Assembly: GCF_015624485.1 (NCBI RefSeq)
Contig: NZ_CP061378.1
Location: 1,116,001 to 1,180,000 of the forward strand
Origin: Bradyrhizobium genosp. L
Lineage (GTDB): Bacteria > Pseudomonadota > Alphaproteobacteria > Rhizobiales > Xanthobacteraceae
DNA: 64,000 nucleotides
Direction: 5' to 3'
Each line of letters starts with the position of its first letter. Within the stretch, counting starts at the first letter, position 1. This document shows, piece by piece, positions 19,147 through 28,261 of this stretch. Made by a program: the position numbers and the translations under genes. The notes under the pieces were generated by a model. That model worked only from the letters and a program-made list of their open reading frames with translations, had not been told where the DNA came from and searched no databases.

Positions 19147-19526
19147 GCCACATCAACGTCACCATCAATGGCCGGCAATACCGCATGGCCTGCGAGGAGG
19201 GCCAGGAGGTGCGGCTGCTCAAGCTCGCGGAAAACCTCGAGCAGCGCATCGAATCGCTGCGCGGAAAATTCGGCGAGATCGGCGATGCCAGGCTCACCGT
19301 GATGGCGGCACTGACCGCGTGCGACGAGATCGTGGACTCGGCCGCGCGCATCCGCAGCCTGGAAGAAGAGCTTGAGCAGCTGCGCAGCGCGCGCACCGCT
19401 GCCGCTGACCGCGCCCGCGCCACCCAGATGGCGGTCTCCAACGCGCTCAACGCCGCCGCCGAGCGGATCGAGCGCACCACCCAGGTGCTCAACCGCACCG
19501 TCGGCGGCGGCATCGCGATCGGGTAG
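19143..19526 (+). CDS. zapA: Cell division protein ZapA
   Basis: A 127-residue FtsZ-ring stabiliser. The N-terminal globular part reads INVTINGRQYRMACEEGQEVRLLKLAENLE, the ZapA signature in which a short beta sheet is followed by helices; the rest (about 65-120) is a coiled coil used for dimer and tetramer formation. ZapA bundles FtsZ protofilaments at mid-cell. It overlaps the DUF4164 gene by four bases. The order zapA-6S RNA-5-formyltetrahydrofolate cyclo-ligase, conserved across many proteobacteria, confirms the identification. Confidence 0.93.
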   Translation: MSHINVTINGRQYRMACEEGQEVRLLKLAENLEQRIESLRGKFGEIGDARLTVMAALTACDEIVDSAARIRSLEEELEQLRSARTAAADRARATQMAVSNALNAAAERIERTTQVLNRTVGGGIAIG

Positions 19527-19531
19527 CCACC

Positions 19532-19653
19532 GTCGTCCCGGCGAAGGCCGGGACCCATAACTCCGCGGCCCATCGAGTCTGGGCGGTGCAGATCGATACC
19601 ATCCAGAACAATGAAGAGTTGTGGTTATGGGTCCCGGCCTTCGCCGGGACGAC
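19532..19653. repeat. Dispersed palindromic repeat, family A, copy 1
   Basis: Left arm GTCGTCCCGGCGAAGGCC and, about 70 bases on, its reverse complement GGCCTTCGCCGGGACGAC. Further copies are at 38778, 42098, 51904 and, in a variant form, 61482. It lies between zapA and the 6S RNA gene. Confidence 0.9.
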
Positions 19654-19699
19654 AAGGTGCCGCTGGCGGAACCAGAACTTCGTCGCTACATTACCCCTC

Positions 19700-19860
19700 G
19701 CGAAGCTGCGTCGTGCGTCAGGAGCCATAATATCCCCGGGGCCTTATCGATCCTTTAGGGAACTGTCCCTGGCCGGGTCCGTGGACCCGGACATATGGTG
19801 CCCACCTACTTTCGTAGGGAACTCCGGGATCGAGCGCTCCAACGGCCTCTGCGGCTTCGC
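19700..19860 (+). ncRNA. ssrS: 6S RNA
   Basis: A 161-nt RNA that mimics an open promoter and sequesters sigma70 RNA polymerase in stationary phase. The closing stem is exact: GCGAAGCTGC (19700-19709) pairs over ten positions, one of them G-U, with GCGGCTTCGC (19851-19860). Between them lie the internal elements of alphaproteobacterial 6S RNAs: a long irregular rod with an apical GGGTCCGTGGACCC hairpin and GGGAACT motifs flanking the central bubble. The location between zapA and the cyclo-ligase gene is the classic one. Ends are set from the closing stem and may be off by a few bases. Confidence 0.88.
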
Positions 19861-20025
19861 ACTTGATTTCTGCCGATGCCTTTTGTCGCGTCACGGCGGT
19901 TCTGAGGTGCAGCACGCCCGCTCTCGCGGGCATTCAATACGCGGCGGCTCGTCCGCATCATAGCTTGCGTCCCTGGAATGAGCGGATCGCACGCAAGGGC
20001 GGGCGACCAGAGCGGAAGATGGGTC

Positions 20026-20604
20026 ATGCACGCATCTCCATCGAAGGCCGAGCTTCGAGCCCTTGCGCTAGCCAAGCGTGATGCGCTGAGCGACGCGCAG
20101 CGCGCTGCCGCTGCCGAGGCGCTGGCCAAGCGCGGCGCGCCGTTCGAGATCACCGAAGGCATGATCGTCTCCGGCTATGCCCCGATCCGCAGCGAGATCG
20201 ATCCCAAGCCATTGCTGCTGACGCTCGCCGCCAAGGGCGCGCGGCTGGCGCTGCCCTGTGTCAATGCGCGCGGGCAGTCGCTGACCTTCCGCGCCTGGTC
20301 GCCGCAAGACCGGCTGATGCTCGGGCCGCTCGGCATCCCCGAGCCGTCGCCGGCCGCGGCCGAGGTGCATCCTGACGTGATGCTGGTGCCGCTTGCGGCA
20401 TTCGACAAGCTCGGCCATCGCATCGGTTACGGCGCCGGCTATTACGACTATAGTTTCGCGCATCTGCGCAAGACCAAGCATGTGATCGGGGTCGGGGTCG
20501 CCTTCGCGGCACAGGAGACCAAGGTGATCCCGGCGCTGTCGCACGACGTCGCGCTCGATTATGTGCTAACGGAGCGCAAGGCGTTCGATTTCCGGAGTGG
20601 CTAG
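20026..20604 (+). CDS. 5-Formyltetrahydrofolate cyclo-ligase
   Basis: A 192-residue enzyme converting 5-formyltetrahydrofolate to 5,10-methenyltetrahydrofolate with ATP. The family signature GYGAGYYDYS lies near residue 140, preceded by LVPLAAFDKLGHRIG; the N-terminal Lys/Arg-rich helix SKAELRALALAKRDAL is the usual nucleotide-side start. ATG 20026 is preferred because conservation begins there; ATG 19978 would add 16 residues that look untypical. In E. coli the orthologue is co-transcribed with 6S RNA, and here 6S lies 165 bases upstream. The metallophosphoesterase gene starts two bases after the stop. Confidence 0.9.
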   Translation: MHASPSKAELRALALAKRDALSDAQRAAAAEALAKRGAPFEITEGMIVSGYAPIRSEIDPKPLLLTLAAKGARLALPCVNARGQSLTFRAWSPQDRLMLGPLGIPEPSPAAAEVHPDVMLVPLAAFDKLGHRIGYGAGYYDYSFAHLRKTKHVIGVGVAFAAQETKVIPALSHDVALDYVLTERKAFDFRSG

Positions 20605-20606
20605 CA

Positions 20607-21434
20607 TTGCGTATTCTGTTCGTGGGCGACGTCGTCGGCAAGACCGGCCGCACCGCCATCAATGACCACCTTCCCGGCATGATCAAGGACTGGTCGCTCG
20701 ACCTCGTCATCGTCAATGGCGAGAATTCCGCCGGCGGTTTCGGCATCACCGAGGCGATCTATCACGAGCTGCTCGATGCCGGCGCCGATGCGATCACGCT
20801 CGGCAACCACGCCTGGAATCAGAAGGAAGCGCTGGTCTTCATCGAGCGCGCACCGCGGCTGATCCGCCCGCTGAATTTCCCGCGGCATTCGCCCGGCCGC
20901 GGCTCGGCGCTGGTCGACACCAAGAACGGCAAGCGCGCGCTGGTCATCAATGCGATCGGCCGCGTCTTCATGGAGCCGTCCTCCAACGATCCGTTCGCCG
21001 CGATCGAGCGCGAGCTCGAGGCCTGTCCGTTGCGCGAAGGCGCCGATGCCGTCGTGCTGGATTTCCATGCCGAGGCGACCAGCGAGAAGCAGGGCATAGG
21101 CTATTTCTGCGACGGCCGCGTCAGCCTCGTGGTCGGCACCCACACCCACGTGCCGACCGCCGATCACCAGGTGCTGACGGCTGGCACCGCCTATATGAGC
21201 GACGCCGGCATGACCGGCGACTATGATTCGGTGATCGGCATGCAGAAGGAGGAGCCGCTGCAGCGGTTCCTCACCGGCATCCCCTCCAGCCGCTTCGAGC
21301 CGGCCGCAGGCGTGGCGACGCTGTCGGGTGTCGCGGTCGAGACCGACGATGCAACCGGGCTTGCGGTGAAGATCGCGCCGGTCCGCGCCGGCGGGCGGCT
21401 GTCGCCCGCGGTGCCGGAGTTCTGGATCAGCTAG
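20607..21434 (+). CDS. YmdB/TIGR00282 family metallophosphoesterase
   Basis: A 275-residue calcineurin-fold phosphodiesterase; the B. subtilis relative YmdB hydrolyses 2',3'-cyclic nucleotides. The dimetal ligands are visible in FVGDVVGKTGR, IVNGENSAGG, LGNHAWN, DFHAEATSEK and GTHTHVPTAD. It begins at TTG 20607 (TTG-CGT-ATT-CTG-TTC), the only start that keeps the first beta strand with its metal-binding Asp. It is two bases from the cyclo-ligase stop, so translation is probably coupled. Cytoplasmic; physiological substrate in this group is not established. Confidence 0.92.
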   Translation: MRILFVGDVVGKTGRTAINDHLPGMIKDWSLDLVIVNGENSAGGFGITEAIYHELLDAGADAITLGNHAWNQKEALVFIERAPRLIRPLNFPRHSPGRGSALVDTKNGKRALVINAIGRVFMEPSSNDPFAAIERELEACPLREGADAVVLDFHAEATSEKQGIGYFCDGRVSLVVGTHTHVPTADHQVLTAGTAYMSDAGMTGDYDSVIGMQKEEPLQRFLTGIPSSRFEPAAGVATLSGVAVETDDATGLAVKIAPVRAGGRLSPAVPEFWIS

Positions 21435-21480
21435 CCTTTCCGGAGGGGAAGTGCTCTATTCGACGCGAGCGGAGGCACCC

Positions 21481-23250
21481 GTGAGCGGCGAGCGTGTTGA
21501 GCGGCGATTGGCGGCAATCGTAGCGGCGGATTTGGCTGGCTACAGCCGCATGATGGGCCGCAACGAGGAGCGCACGCTGGCCAACCTCAAGAGCGCGCGC
21601 AGTTCGCTGATCGACCCCGCCATCGCGACCCATCGCGGCCGCATCGTCAAGACCACAGGCGACGGCATGCTGATCGAATTCGCGAGCGCCGTCGACGCGA
21701 CGCGCGCTGCGATCGAGGTCCAGCGCAGCATGGCCGAGCAGAACGCGCCACTGCCGCACGAGTTAAGGCTGGAGTTCCGCGTCGGCATCCATATCGGCGA
21801 TATCATCATCGATGCGGACGATATCTTCGGCGACGGCGTCAACATCGCCGTGCGCATGGAGCGGATCGCCGAGCCCGGCGGCATTTATCTGTCCGACGAT
21901 GCGTATCGGCAGGTGCGGGCCAAGGTCGATGTCGTGTTCGACGACATGGGGCTGCAGACCCTGAAGAACATCACCGAGCCGATGCGCGCCTGGCGCGCGC
22001 GTGTCCATGACGTGAAGGACGCGGCGCCCGCGGTAAAGCCTGTCCGGCCCGCGCTGCCGCTGCCCGACAAGCCGTCGATCGCGGTGTTGCCGTTCCAGAA
22101 CATGAGCGGCGATCCAGAGCAGGAGTATTTCGCCGACGGCATGGTCGAGGAGATCATCACCGCGCTGTCGCGGTTCAAGTCGCTGTTCGTCATCGCCCGC
22201 AATTCGAGCTTCGCCTACAAGGACAAGGCCATCGACATCAAGCGGGTCGGCCGCGAACTCGGCGTGCGTTACGTGCTCGAAGGCAGCGTGCGCAAGGCCG
22301 GCAACCGGGTCCGTATCACCGGCCAGTTGATCGAGGCGGCGAGCGGCAACCACATCTGGGCCGATCGTTTCGACGGCGAACTCGAGGATGTGTTCGGCCT
22401 GCAGGACAAGGTGACGTCGAGCGTCGTCGGCCTGATTGCGCCCAGGCTCGAGCAGGCCGAGTTCGAGCGGACCCGGCACAAGCCGACCGAAAAGCTCGAC
22501 AGCTACGACCTTCATCTGCGCGGCATGGCGCTGATCCACCAGCGTGCCTCGCTCGCCGACGCCTACGACCTGTTCAAGCAGGCGATCGAGCTCGATCCGG
22601 ACTTTGCCGCGGCGCATGCGATGCTGGCCTGGACCTGGATGGGCCGGCAGGCCACCAGCGGTGCGCCGCTCGACGGCCCGGAGCGGTTCGAGGCCATCAA
22701 GCATGCGCGACTGGCGTCGCGGCTCGGCGAGGAGGATGCGCTCGTGCTGTCGACGGCCGGCCACGTGCTGACCTATCTCGGGCATGACTACGACCTCGGC
22801 TCGTCGATGGTCGAGGAGGCGATCGTGCTCAACCCCAATCTCGGCTTCGCCTGGTATTCGCGCGGTTGGGTCGCGCTGATGTGCGGGGATACGGAGCGCG
22901 CGATCGAGAGTTTCGATCACATGATGCGGCTGAGCCCGCTCGATCCGCTGCGGATCAGCGCCTGGATCGGCACCTCGCACGCCTTCTTCTGGCTCGGGCG
23001 CTACGAGGAGGGATGCGAAGCCGCGAAGCGGTCGCTGCGCTTCAACACCAATGCGCATTCGCTGGGCGCTTTCATCATCAATGCGATCCGCGCCGGCCGG
23101 ACCGATGAGGCGCACAAGGCGATCGCACGGCTGTTGCGGGTCCACCCGGGCTTCCGCACCTCGCATGTCAGCGAAGCGTTTCCGGTCCGCGGCGCCGCGC
23201 TGCGCGACCAGATCGGCGTCGCCTTGCGCGACGCGGGGTTGCCGGAATAG
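21481..23250 (+). CDS. Class III adenylate cyclase fused to TolB-like and TPR domains
   Basis: A 589-residue soluble signalling protein. Residues about 5-165 form a class III cyclase domain: the metal Asp in AAIVAADLAGYSR, the second in KTTGDGMLIEF, and the transition-state Asn/Arg in GDGVNIAVRMERIAEPGG are all intact, so cAMP synthesis is plausible. Residues about 180-310 match the TolB-like domain (IAVLPFQNMSGDPEQEYF, YVLEGSVRKAGNRVRITGQL). The rest is tetratricopeptide-like. GTG 21481 is preferred over GTG 21451 because GGAGG lies seven bases before it. Many Bradyrhizobium genomes carry numerous paralogues; the sensed signal is unknown. Confidence 0.9.
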   Translation: MSGERVERRLAAIVAADLAGYSRMMGRNEERTLANLKSARSSLIDPAIATHRGRIVKTTGDGMLIEFASAVDATRAAIEVQRSMAEQNAPLPHELRLEFRVGIHIGDIIIDADDIFGDGVNIAVRMERIAEPGGIYLSDDAYRQVRAKVDVVFDDMGLQTLKNITEPMRAWRARVHDVKDAAPAVKPVRPALPLPDKPSIAVLPFQNMSGDPEQEYFADGMVEEIITALSRFKSLFVIARNSSFAYKDKAIDIKRVGRELGVRYVLEGSVRKAGNRVRITGQLIEAASGNHIWADRFDGELEDVFGLQDKVTSSVVGLIAPRLEQAEFERTRHKPTEKLDSYDLHLRGMALIHQRASLADAYDLFKQAIELDPDFAAAHAMLAWTWMGRQATSGAPLDGPERFEAIKHARLASRLGEEDALVLSTAGHVLTYLGHDYDLGSSMVEEAIVLNPNLGFAWYSRGWVALMCGDTERAIESFDHMMRLSPLDPLRISAWIGTSHAFFWLGRYEEGCEAAKRSLRFNTNAHSLGAFIINAIRAGRTDEAHKAIARLLRVHPGFRTSHVSEAFPVRGAALRDQIGVALRDAGLPE

Positions 23251-23268
23251 GCAAGGCGGGACGGTGTC

Positions 23269-23658
23269 ATGACGAAGAACGAGCTCGCCGAGGTCTACCG
23301 CGGCTACATCGCCTGCCTGAACAGGCAGGACTGGCCGCATCTCGCGACGTTCGTCCACGACGACGTGCATTACAACGGCAAGCGGATCGGCCTGTCGGGC
23401 TATCGCGACATGCTGGAAGGTGACTTTCGCGCCATTCCCGATCTTCATTTCGAGATCGATCTGCTGATGTCGGATCCGCCGCGGATCGCGAGCCGCTTGC
23501 GCTTCGACTGCACGCCGACGGGCGTGCTGTTCGGTCTGCCTGTCAACGGCAAGCGCGTGCGGTTTTGCGAGAACGTGTTCTACGAGTTTGTCGACGGACG
23601 CATCGCGAATGTCTGGTCGATCATCGATAAAGCCGCGATCGAAGCGCTGCTCGCGTAG
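23269..23658 (+). CDS. SnoaL-like (NTF2-fold) ester cyclase family protein
   Basis: A 129-residue single-domain cone-fold protein. The order of helices and sheet is typical: VYRGYIACLNRQDW, FVHDDVHYNGKRIGLSGYRDML, then the beta sheet with GKRVRFCENVFYEFVDGRIANVWSI and a C-terminal helix. Relatives include the polyketide cyclase SnoaL, but most are of unknown substrate. It begins 18 bases after the cyclase-TolB-TPR gene and is probably co-transcribed. No signal peptide. Confidence 0.85.
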   Translation: MTKNELAEVYRGYIACLNRQDWPHLATFVHDDVHYNGKRIGLSGYRDMLEGDFRAIPDLHFEIDLLMSDPPRIASRLRFDCTPTGVLFGLPVNGKRVRFCENVFYEFVDGRIANVWSIIDKAAIEALLA

Positions 23659-23990
23659 CGCGATGCTGCTCCTTCTCCCCGCTTGCAAGCGGGGCGAGGT
23701 CAAGTGAAATGCGTGATCAATCCGTCAGCTTGCGAAACCAGAGAGATCGGCAAGATCTGCAGCGTCGGCAAGAGTTGCCGACTGCAAGACCGAAAATGAT
23801 TCGCGACATCAGGCAATCGCAGCGTCGATGATGCCGCGCTGCTGGTGTCTTCTCGAAGAAAATCTTGTTTCGATGTTGCTCAAAGCGCGTTCGAAATACT
23901 TCGAAACCGCATAGGGCGCTGCAAGAGGAGAAAATTAAACACGATGGCTGATTGTTTTGCCGGGGCTTTCTACGTCTTGGGCAAATCGAC
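23659..23990. other. Intergenic region with a perfect 18-bp palindrome
   Basis: A 332-bp gap. CCCCGCTTGCAAGCGGGG (23677-23694) is a perfect palindrome just after the SnoaL-like gene and may end its transcript, although no T-run follows. The rest is more AT-rich than its surroundings and probably holds the promoter of the Ser-rich gene. No gene is supported. Confidence 0.4.
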
Positions 23991-24614
23991 ATGACAATCA
24001 CATCCGCAACGAGTGCGAGCAGTTACAGCTCTCCCTTGCAAAGGTTACAGGCTGAACTCCAGTCTGAGGTAACGTCCGGCACCGTCAGCTCGGCCGATGC
24101 CAGCGCGCTTTCGACGGCACTGACCAGCATCGACTCTTCGCTCAACGCAGACCGGCAATCGGCGGCAGGCTCATCGTCAAGCTCGTCGTCAAGCGCGACG
24201 CCGACCGACATGCAGACGACGATCGACAATCTGATTCAAGCGCAGGTCTCGAACGGCAATCTGACCAGCTCGCAGGCGACCGAACTGCAGAATGTCTTTT
24301 CCAATACGTTCGGCAATTCGGGCAGCGGCACGAGTGGTGGGCCGAACGGCGCCGGTGGTCCGCCGCCGGGACCACCTCCAGGACCGCCGCCGTCCGACAG
24401 TTCCTCGAGCACGAGTTCTTCGGCGAGCACCTCGTCATCGAGCACCGATTCGTCGAGTGACAGTTCGTCGGCGAGCAGCAGCGACTCGCAGATCCTGCAA
24501 GACTTCATCAAGCTGCTGCAGGACATGCAGTCAGGGAGCTCCGGCTACGGCGCAACCGGTTCGAGCACCACGGCCTCGTCGTCAAGCTCCATGCTTCTCA
24601 ACTATACGGCCTAA
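23991..24614 (+). CDS. Ser/Pro-rich low-complexity protein with an internally duplicated helical motif
   Basis: A 207-residue protein of unknown function. Two segments align with each other: residues about 16-50 (LQSEVTSGTVSSADASAL) and about 75-105 (IQAQVSNGNLTSSQATEL), sharing V-x-x-G-x-(V/L)-(S/T)-S-x-x-A-x-x-L. They are separated by a Ser run and followed by GGPPPGPPPGPPP and a long Ser/Thr tract, then a short amphipathic helix near 175. No signal peptide or membrane helix is seen. The start at 23991 is the first Met with the polar N-terminus usual for such proteins; no good ribosome binding site precedes it. It may be an exported or surface protein, but this is not shown. Confidence 0.65.
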   Translation: MTITSATSASSYSSPLQRLQAELQSEVTSGTVSSADASALSTALTSIDSSLNADRQSAAGSSSSSSSSATPTDMQTTIDNLIQAQVSNGNLTSSQATELQNVFSNTFGNSGSGTSGGPNGAGGPPPGPPPGPPPSDSSSSTSSSASTSSSSTDSSSDSSSASSSDSQILQDFIKLLQDMQSGSSGYGATGSSTTASSSSSMLLNYTA

Positions 24615-24716
24615 ACCGGATGGGTTGAGCAGGTCTCATCCACGTTGTTGCGAGCGAAGCGAAGCAATCCATCCAGCCGGGATACGCGGCAACATGAATT
24701 GCTTCGCGAGGGGCCG

Positions 24717-26060
24717 CTATTGCGCCGTTTGCTTGCGCAGCTCGGCCACGTCCTCCGCGGTGAGCTTCGATGCCTTGCTGCCGAACCGTGCGGTCACATA
24801 GTTGGCGACCGCCGCGATCTCGTCATCGGAATAGGCGTTGCCGAAAGCCGGCATCGAGAGCGCGCCGTCGGGCGTATGTCGCTTGGTGCCCGAGATCACG
24901 ATCTGCGCGACGTTGGTGGCGCCGGGATCGTTCACCGCCCATGCGCCGGTCAGGGTCGCCATCGGCGAAACGGCGCTTTCTCCGCTCCAGCCGTGACAAC
25001 TGACGCAGGCGCCTTCGAACACCATCTTGCCGCGCGCGTCGGCCGTCACGCCGTCCTTGTGCGATGGTGGCGCCGGCGGCGCGGTGGTTGCCGGCAGGTC
25101 GGGTGAGGCAACCGGCGGCACGCTGCGCAGAAAGGCCACGACGGCGCGGATATCCTCCGGCGCGAACTGGCTGAAGCTGTGGTCGACGGCTTCACCCATC
25201 GGACCCGACGCCGTGCCGTGACCGGTTGCATGCCCGTTCGAGAGATAGGCGACGAGATCCTCATCGCTCCAGTTGCCGAGACCGGTGGCCTTGTCCGAGG
25301 AGATGTTGAAAGCGCGCCAGCCTGCGGTCAGCGCGCCACCGAACTTCTTGCGGTTGTTCAGGGCGAAGGCAATGTTGCGCGGCGTGTGGCATTCGCCGCA
25401 ATGCGCCAGCGCCTCGGCGAGATAGGCGCCTCTGTTCCACTCCGGCGACTTCGAGGTATCAGGCTCGAACCGCGTGTCGGGATTGAACACGGCCGACCAG
25501 AACAGCATCCCCCAGCGCTGGTTGAACGGAAATGCCAACGTATTGGCCGGCAGCGTCGCGCGCACCGGCGGCAGGCTGAACAGATAGGCCTTGATCGCCA
25601 GCGCATCCGCGTCGGTGACGTAAGTATACGACGTGTAGGGCATCGCCGGATAAAGCCGCGCGCCGTCGCGGCGGATGCCGCGATGCATCGCATTGAGGAA
25701 ATCCTGGTCGGTGTAATTGCCGATCCCGGTTTCCTTGTCGGGCGTGATGTTGGTCGAATACAGCATGCCGAACGGCAGTTTGAATCCGAGGCCGCCGGCG
25801 TATTCCTTGCCGCCCTGGGCGGTGTGGCAGACCATGCAGTCGGCCGCCTTCGCCAGATATTCCCCGCGCGCGACCGCGCTGGCATTGGCCAATTTTGCCG
25901 GCACGCCGGTTGGATTGGCTGCCTTGTAGTCGGCGAGCGCGACGTTCGGGCCGGTTCCGAATGCCATCGGACCGGGACCACGGATGATCCAGATCGCGAC
26001 GATGACGGCGATCGCCGCAATCGCGACCAGGCTCGCCAGAATACGGCGCGCGCGGCTCAT
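24717..26060 (-). CDS. Triheme cytochrome c subunit of a periplasmic molybdenum dehydrogenase
   Basis: A 447-residue membrane-anchored protein with an N-terminal hydrophobic helix (about 7-27) and three CXXCH haem c sites: CMVCH at 75-79, CGECH at 221-225 and CVSCH at 352-356. This tri-cytochrome layout is shared with alcohol, gluconate and aldehyde dehydrogenase electron-transfer subunits, which pass electrons to the quinone pool or oxidase. Its start overlaps the stop of the molybdopterin subunit gene by four bases (ATGA), so it is the electron acceptor of that enzyme. Third gene of a three-gene minus-strand operon. Confidence 0.92.
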   Translation of the reverse strand: MSRARRILASLVAIAAIAVIVAIWIIRGPGPMAFGTGPNVALADYKAANPTGVPAKLANASAVARGEYLAKAADCMVCHTAQGGKEYAGGLGFKLPFGMLYSTNITPDKETGIGNYTDQDFLNAMHRGIRRDGARLYPAMPYTSYTYVTDADALAIKAYLFSLPPVRATLPANTLAFPFNQRWGMLFWSAVFNPDTRFEPDTSKSPEWNRGAYLAEALAHCGECHTPRNIAFALNNRKKFGGALTAGWRAFNISSDKATGLGNWSDEDLVAYLSNGHATGHGTASGPMGEAVDHSFSQFAPEDIRAVVAFLRSVPPVASPDLPATTAPPAPPSHKDGVTADARGKMVFEGACVSCHGWSGESAVSPMATLTGAWAVNDPGATNVAQIVISGTKRHTPDGALSMPAFGNAYSDDEIAAVANYVTARFGSKASKLTAEDVAELRKQTAQ

Positions 26061-28252
26061 GCTTTCTTCCCCGCGGCGATCAGCTTGCGATCGATCGGCA
26101 GCCTGCGCAGTGCGACGCCGGTCGCGGCATAGATCGCGTTGCGCAACGCGGGCGGACCCGCTGTCACGCCGGTCTCGCCGATGCCGCCGGGCACTTCGCC
26201 GCTCTTGATCAGGTGAACGTCGATCTTCGGCGCCTGATTGATCCGCAGCATGCGATAGTCGTGGAAATTCGACTGCTGCACGCGTCCCTTGCTGATGGTG
26301 ATCTCGCCGTAGAGCGCGGCCGTCAGGCCGAAGATCAGCCCGCCCTCGATCTGCGCGATGATGGTGTCGGGATTGACCGGGATGCCGGTGTCGACCGCGG
26401 TCGTCACGCGGCGCAGCAGCACCTCGCCCTGCTCGTCGACTTCGGCTTCGACGATGGTGGCGAGGAAGCTGCCGAACGAGGGCTGCACGCAAACGCCGCG
26501 CCCGACGCGCGCGGGAAGCGGCTGGCCCCAGGCTGATTTTTCCACGGCAAGGTTGAGCGCGGCCAGCTGGCGCGGGTTCTTGCCGAGCATGTCGCGGCGG
26601 AAGGTGACCGGATCCTTGCCGGCCTTGCGTGCCAGCTCGTCGATGAAGCATTCCGAGGCGAACACGTTGTTGTTGGGGCCGACGCCGCGCCAGAAGCCGG
26701 TCGGCACCGCCGGGGGCTCGGCCCTGACATATTCGACATGGACGTTGGGGATGTCGTAGGGAATGTCCACCGCGCCATCGACGGCGTCGATGTCGACGCC
26801 CTTCTGGAACGCCGGCGGCAGCCAGCGCGCGATGATGGCCGCGCCGGCAATGCGATACTTCCACGCGGCGATCTTGCCGCCGGACAGCGTGGCGGCGATG
26901 GTGTCGCGGTAGACCGGGCGATAGACGTCGTGCTGGATGTCCTCCTCGCGGGTCCACACCACCTTGACCGGGCCGTCGACCTGCTTGGCGATGCGGACCG
27001 CCGCGACCACCATATCGGGCTCGAGCCTGCGGCCGAAACCGCCGCCGAGCAGATGCTGGTTCACGGTCACCTTGTCGACCGGCAGTCCGGCAGCCTTCGC
27101 TGCCTCCGACTGCACCCTCGCCATGATCTGCGTGCCGGTCCAGATTTCGCAGGAGTCTCCTTTGAAATGGACGGTGCAGTTCAGCGGCTCCATGGCGGCG
27201 TGGGCGAGGAATGGCAGCTCAAAGGCCGCTTCGAGCCTGTCGCCGCCGCCCAGAGCCTTGGCGATGTCGCCTTCGGATCGCGCAATGACGCCGTCCTTTT
27301 CACTGGCGGCGCGCAAATCGTCCCAGACCTCGCTGGAACTGAGCCGTGCATTGGCACCCTCGTTCCAGCTCACCTCGAGCGCCTCGAGGCCCTTCTTCGC
27401 GGCCCACATGTGGTCGCCGACCACGGCCACCAAATCGTCGAGGACGACGATCTGCCGGACGCCCGCGATCTTCTTCGCCGCGGCGTCCTCGACCCTGCCG
27501 ATCTTGCCGCCGAACACCGGCGACAATGCCAAAGTCGCGAACTTCATCCCCGGGACCATGGCATCGATGCCGTAGATCGTCGTGCCGTTGACCTTGTCCG
27601 GGGTGTCGAAGCGCTTCACGGGCTTGCCGATCAGCACGAAATCCTTGGGGTCCTTGATCGCGACAGCCTTCGGCGGTGTCTGCGCGTTTGCGTCCCGTGC
27701 CAGCGCGCCGTATCCGAGCCGGCGCCCGCTCGGCGCATGGATCACCTCGCCATTCGACGCGGAGCATGTGGCGGGTTCGACCTGCCATTGCTGCGCGGCA
27801 ACCTCGATCAGCATGGCGCGGGCCGCGGCGCCGGCCGCGCGCAGCGGCTTCCAGAACGCGCGCACCGATGTCGAGCCGCCGGTCGCCTGGATCCCGAAAA
27901 TCGGATTCGCATACAGTTTTTCGTTGGGCGGCGCGTGCTCCAGGATGACGTTCGAAAGATCGGCGTCGAGCTCTTCGGCCAGGATCATCGCGATTGCGGT
28001 GTAGATTCCCTGGCCCATCTCGACCTGCGGCATCACCAGCGTGATCTGACCGGTGTGATCGATGCGAATGAAGGCGTTGGGCGCGAATTCGCCGTCGGTC
28101 GCATCAGGCGGCTGTGTCGGCTCGTTGACGGCCCGCACCGGGTTGGCAGCGCGGACCGGAATGTGGAAGGCGAGCACGAAGCCGGAGGCGAGGCCGCCGG
28201 TCAGCATGGCGCGGCGCGAAACACCGTCGGAAAGCTTTTGAACTGTTGTCAT
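26057..28252 (-). CDS. Xanthine-oxidase-family molybdopterin subunit (isoquinoline 1-oxidoreductase beta type)
   Basis: A 731-residue molybdenum hydroxylase large subunit. The N-terminus holds a twin-arginine signal (SRRAMLTGGLASGFVLAF, about residues 12-29), so the folded enzyme is exported to the periplasm. Cofactor-binding segments such as QVEMGQGIYTAIAMILAEEL, GGGFGRRLEPDMV and WRGVGPNNNVFASE are typical of the IorB branch. It would hydroxylate an aldehyde or N-heteroaromatic compound next to nitrogen or at the carbonyl; the real substrate is unknown. The 2Fe-2S subunit gene lies nine bases upstream and lacks its own signal, which fits co-export as a complex. Confidence 0.92.
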   Translation of the reverse strand: MTTVQKLSDGVSRRAMLTGGLASGFVLAFHIPVRAANPVRAVNEPTQPPDATDGEFAPNAFIRIDHTGQITLVMPQVEMGQGIYTAIAMILAEELDADLSNVILEHAPPNEKLYANPIFGIQATGGSTSVRAFWKPLRAAGAAARAMLIEVAAQQWQVEPATCSASNGEVIHAPSGRRLGYGALARDANAQTPPKAVAIKDPKDFVLIGKPVKRFDTPDKVNGTTIYGIDAMVPGMKFATLALSPVFGGKIGRVEDAAAKKIAGVRQIVVLDDLVAVVGDHMWAAKKGLEALEVSWNEGANARLSSSEVWDDLRAASEKDGVIARSEGDIAKALGGGDRLEAAFELPFLAHAAMEPLNCTVHFKGDSCEIWTGTQIMARVQSEAAKAAGLPVDKVTVNQHLLGGGFGRRLEPDMVVAAVRIAKQVDGPVKVVWTREEDIQHDVYRPVYRDTIAATLSGGKIAAWKYRIAGAAIIARWLPPAFQKGVDIDAVDGAVDIPYDIPNVHVEYVRAEPPAVPTGFWRGVGPNNNVFASECFIDELARKAGKDPVTFRRDMLGKNPRQLAALNLAVEKSAWGQPLPARVGRGVCVQPSFGSFLATIVEAEVDEQGEVLLRRVTTAVDTGIPVNPDTIIAQIEGGLIFGLTAALYGEITISKGRVQQSNFHDYRMLRINQAPKIDVHLIKSGEVPGGIGETGVTAGPPALRNAIYAATGVALRRLPIDRKLIAAGKKA

Positions 28253-28261
28253 GGCGCGCCC

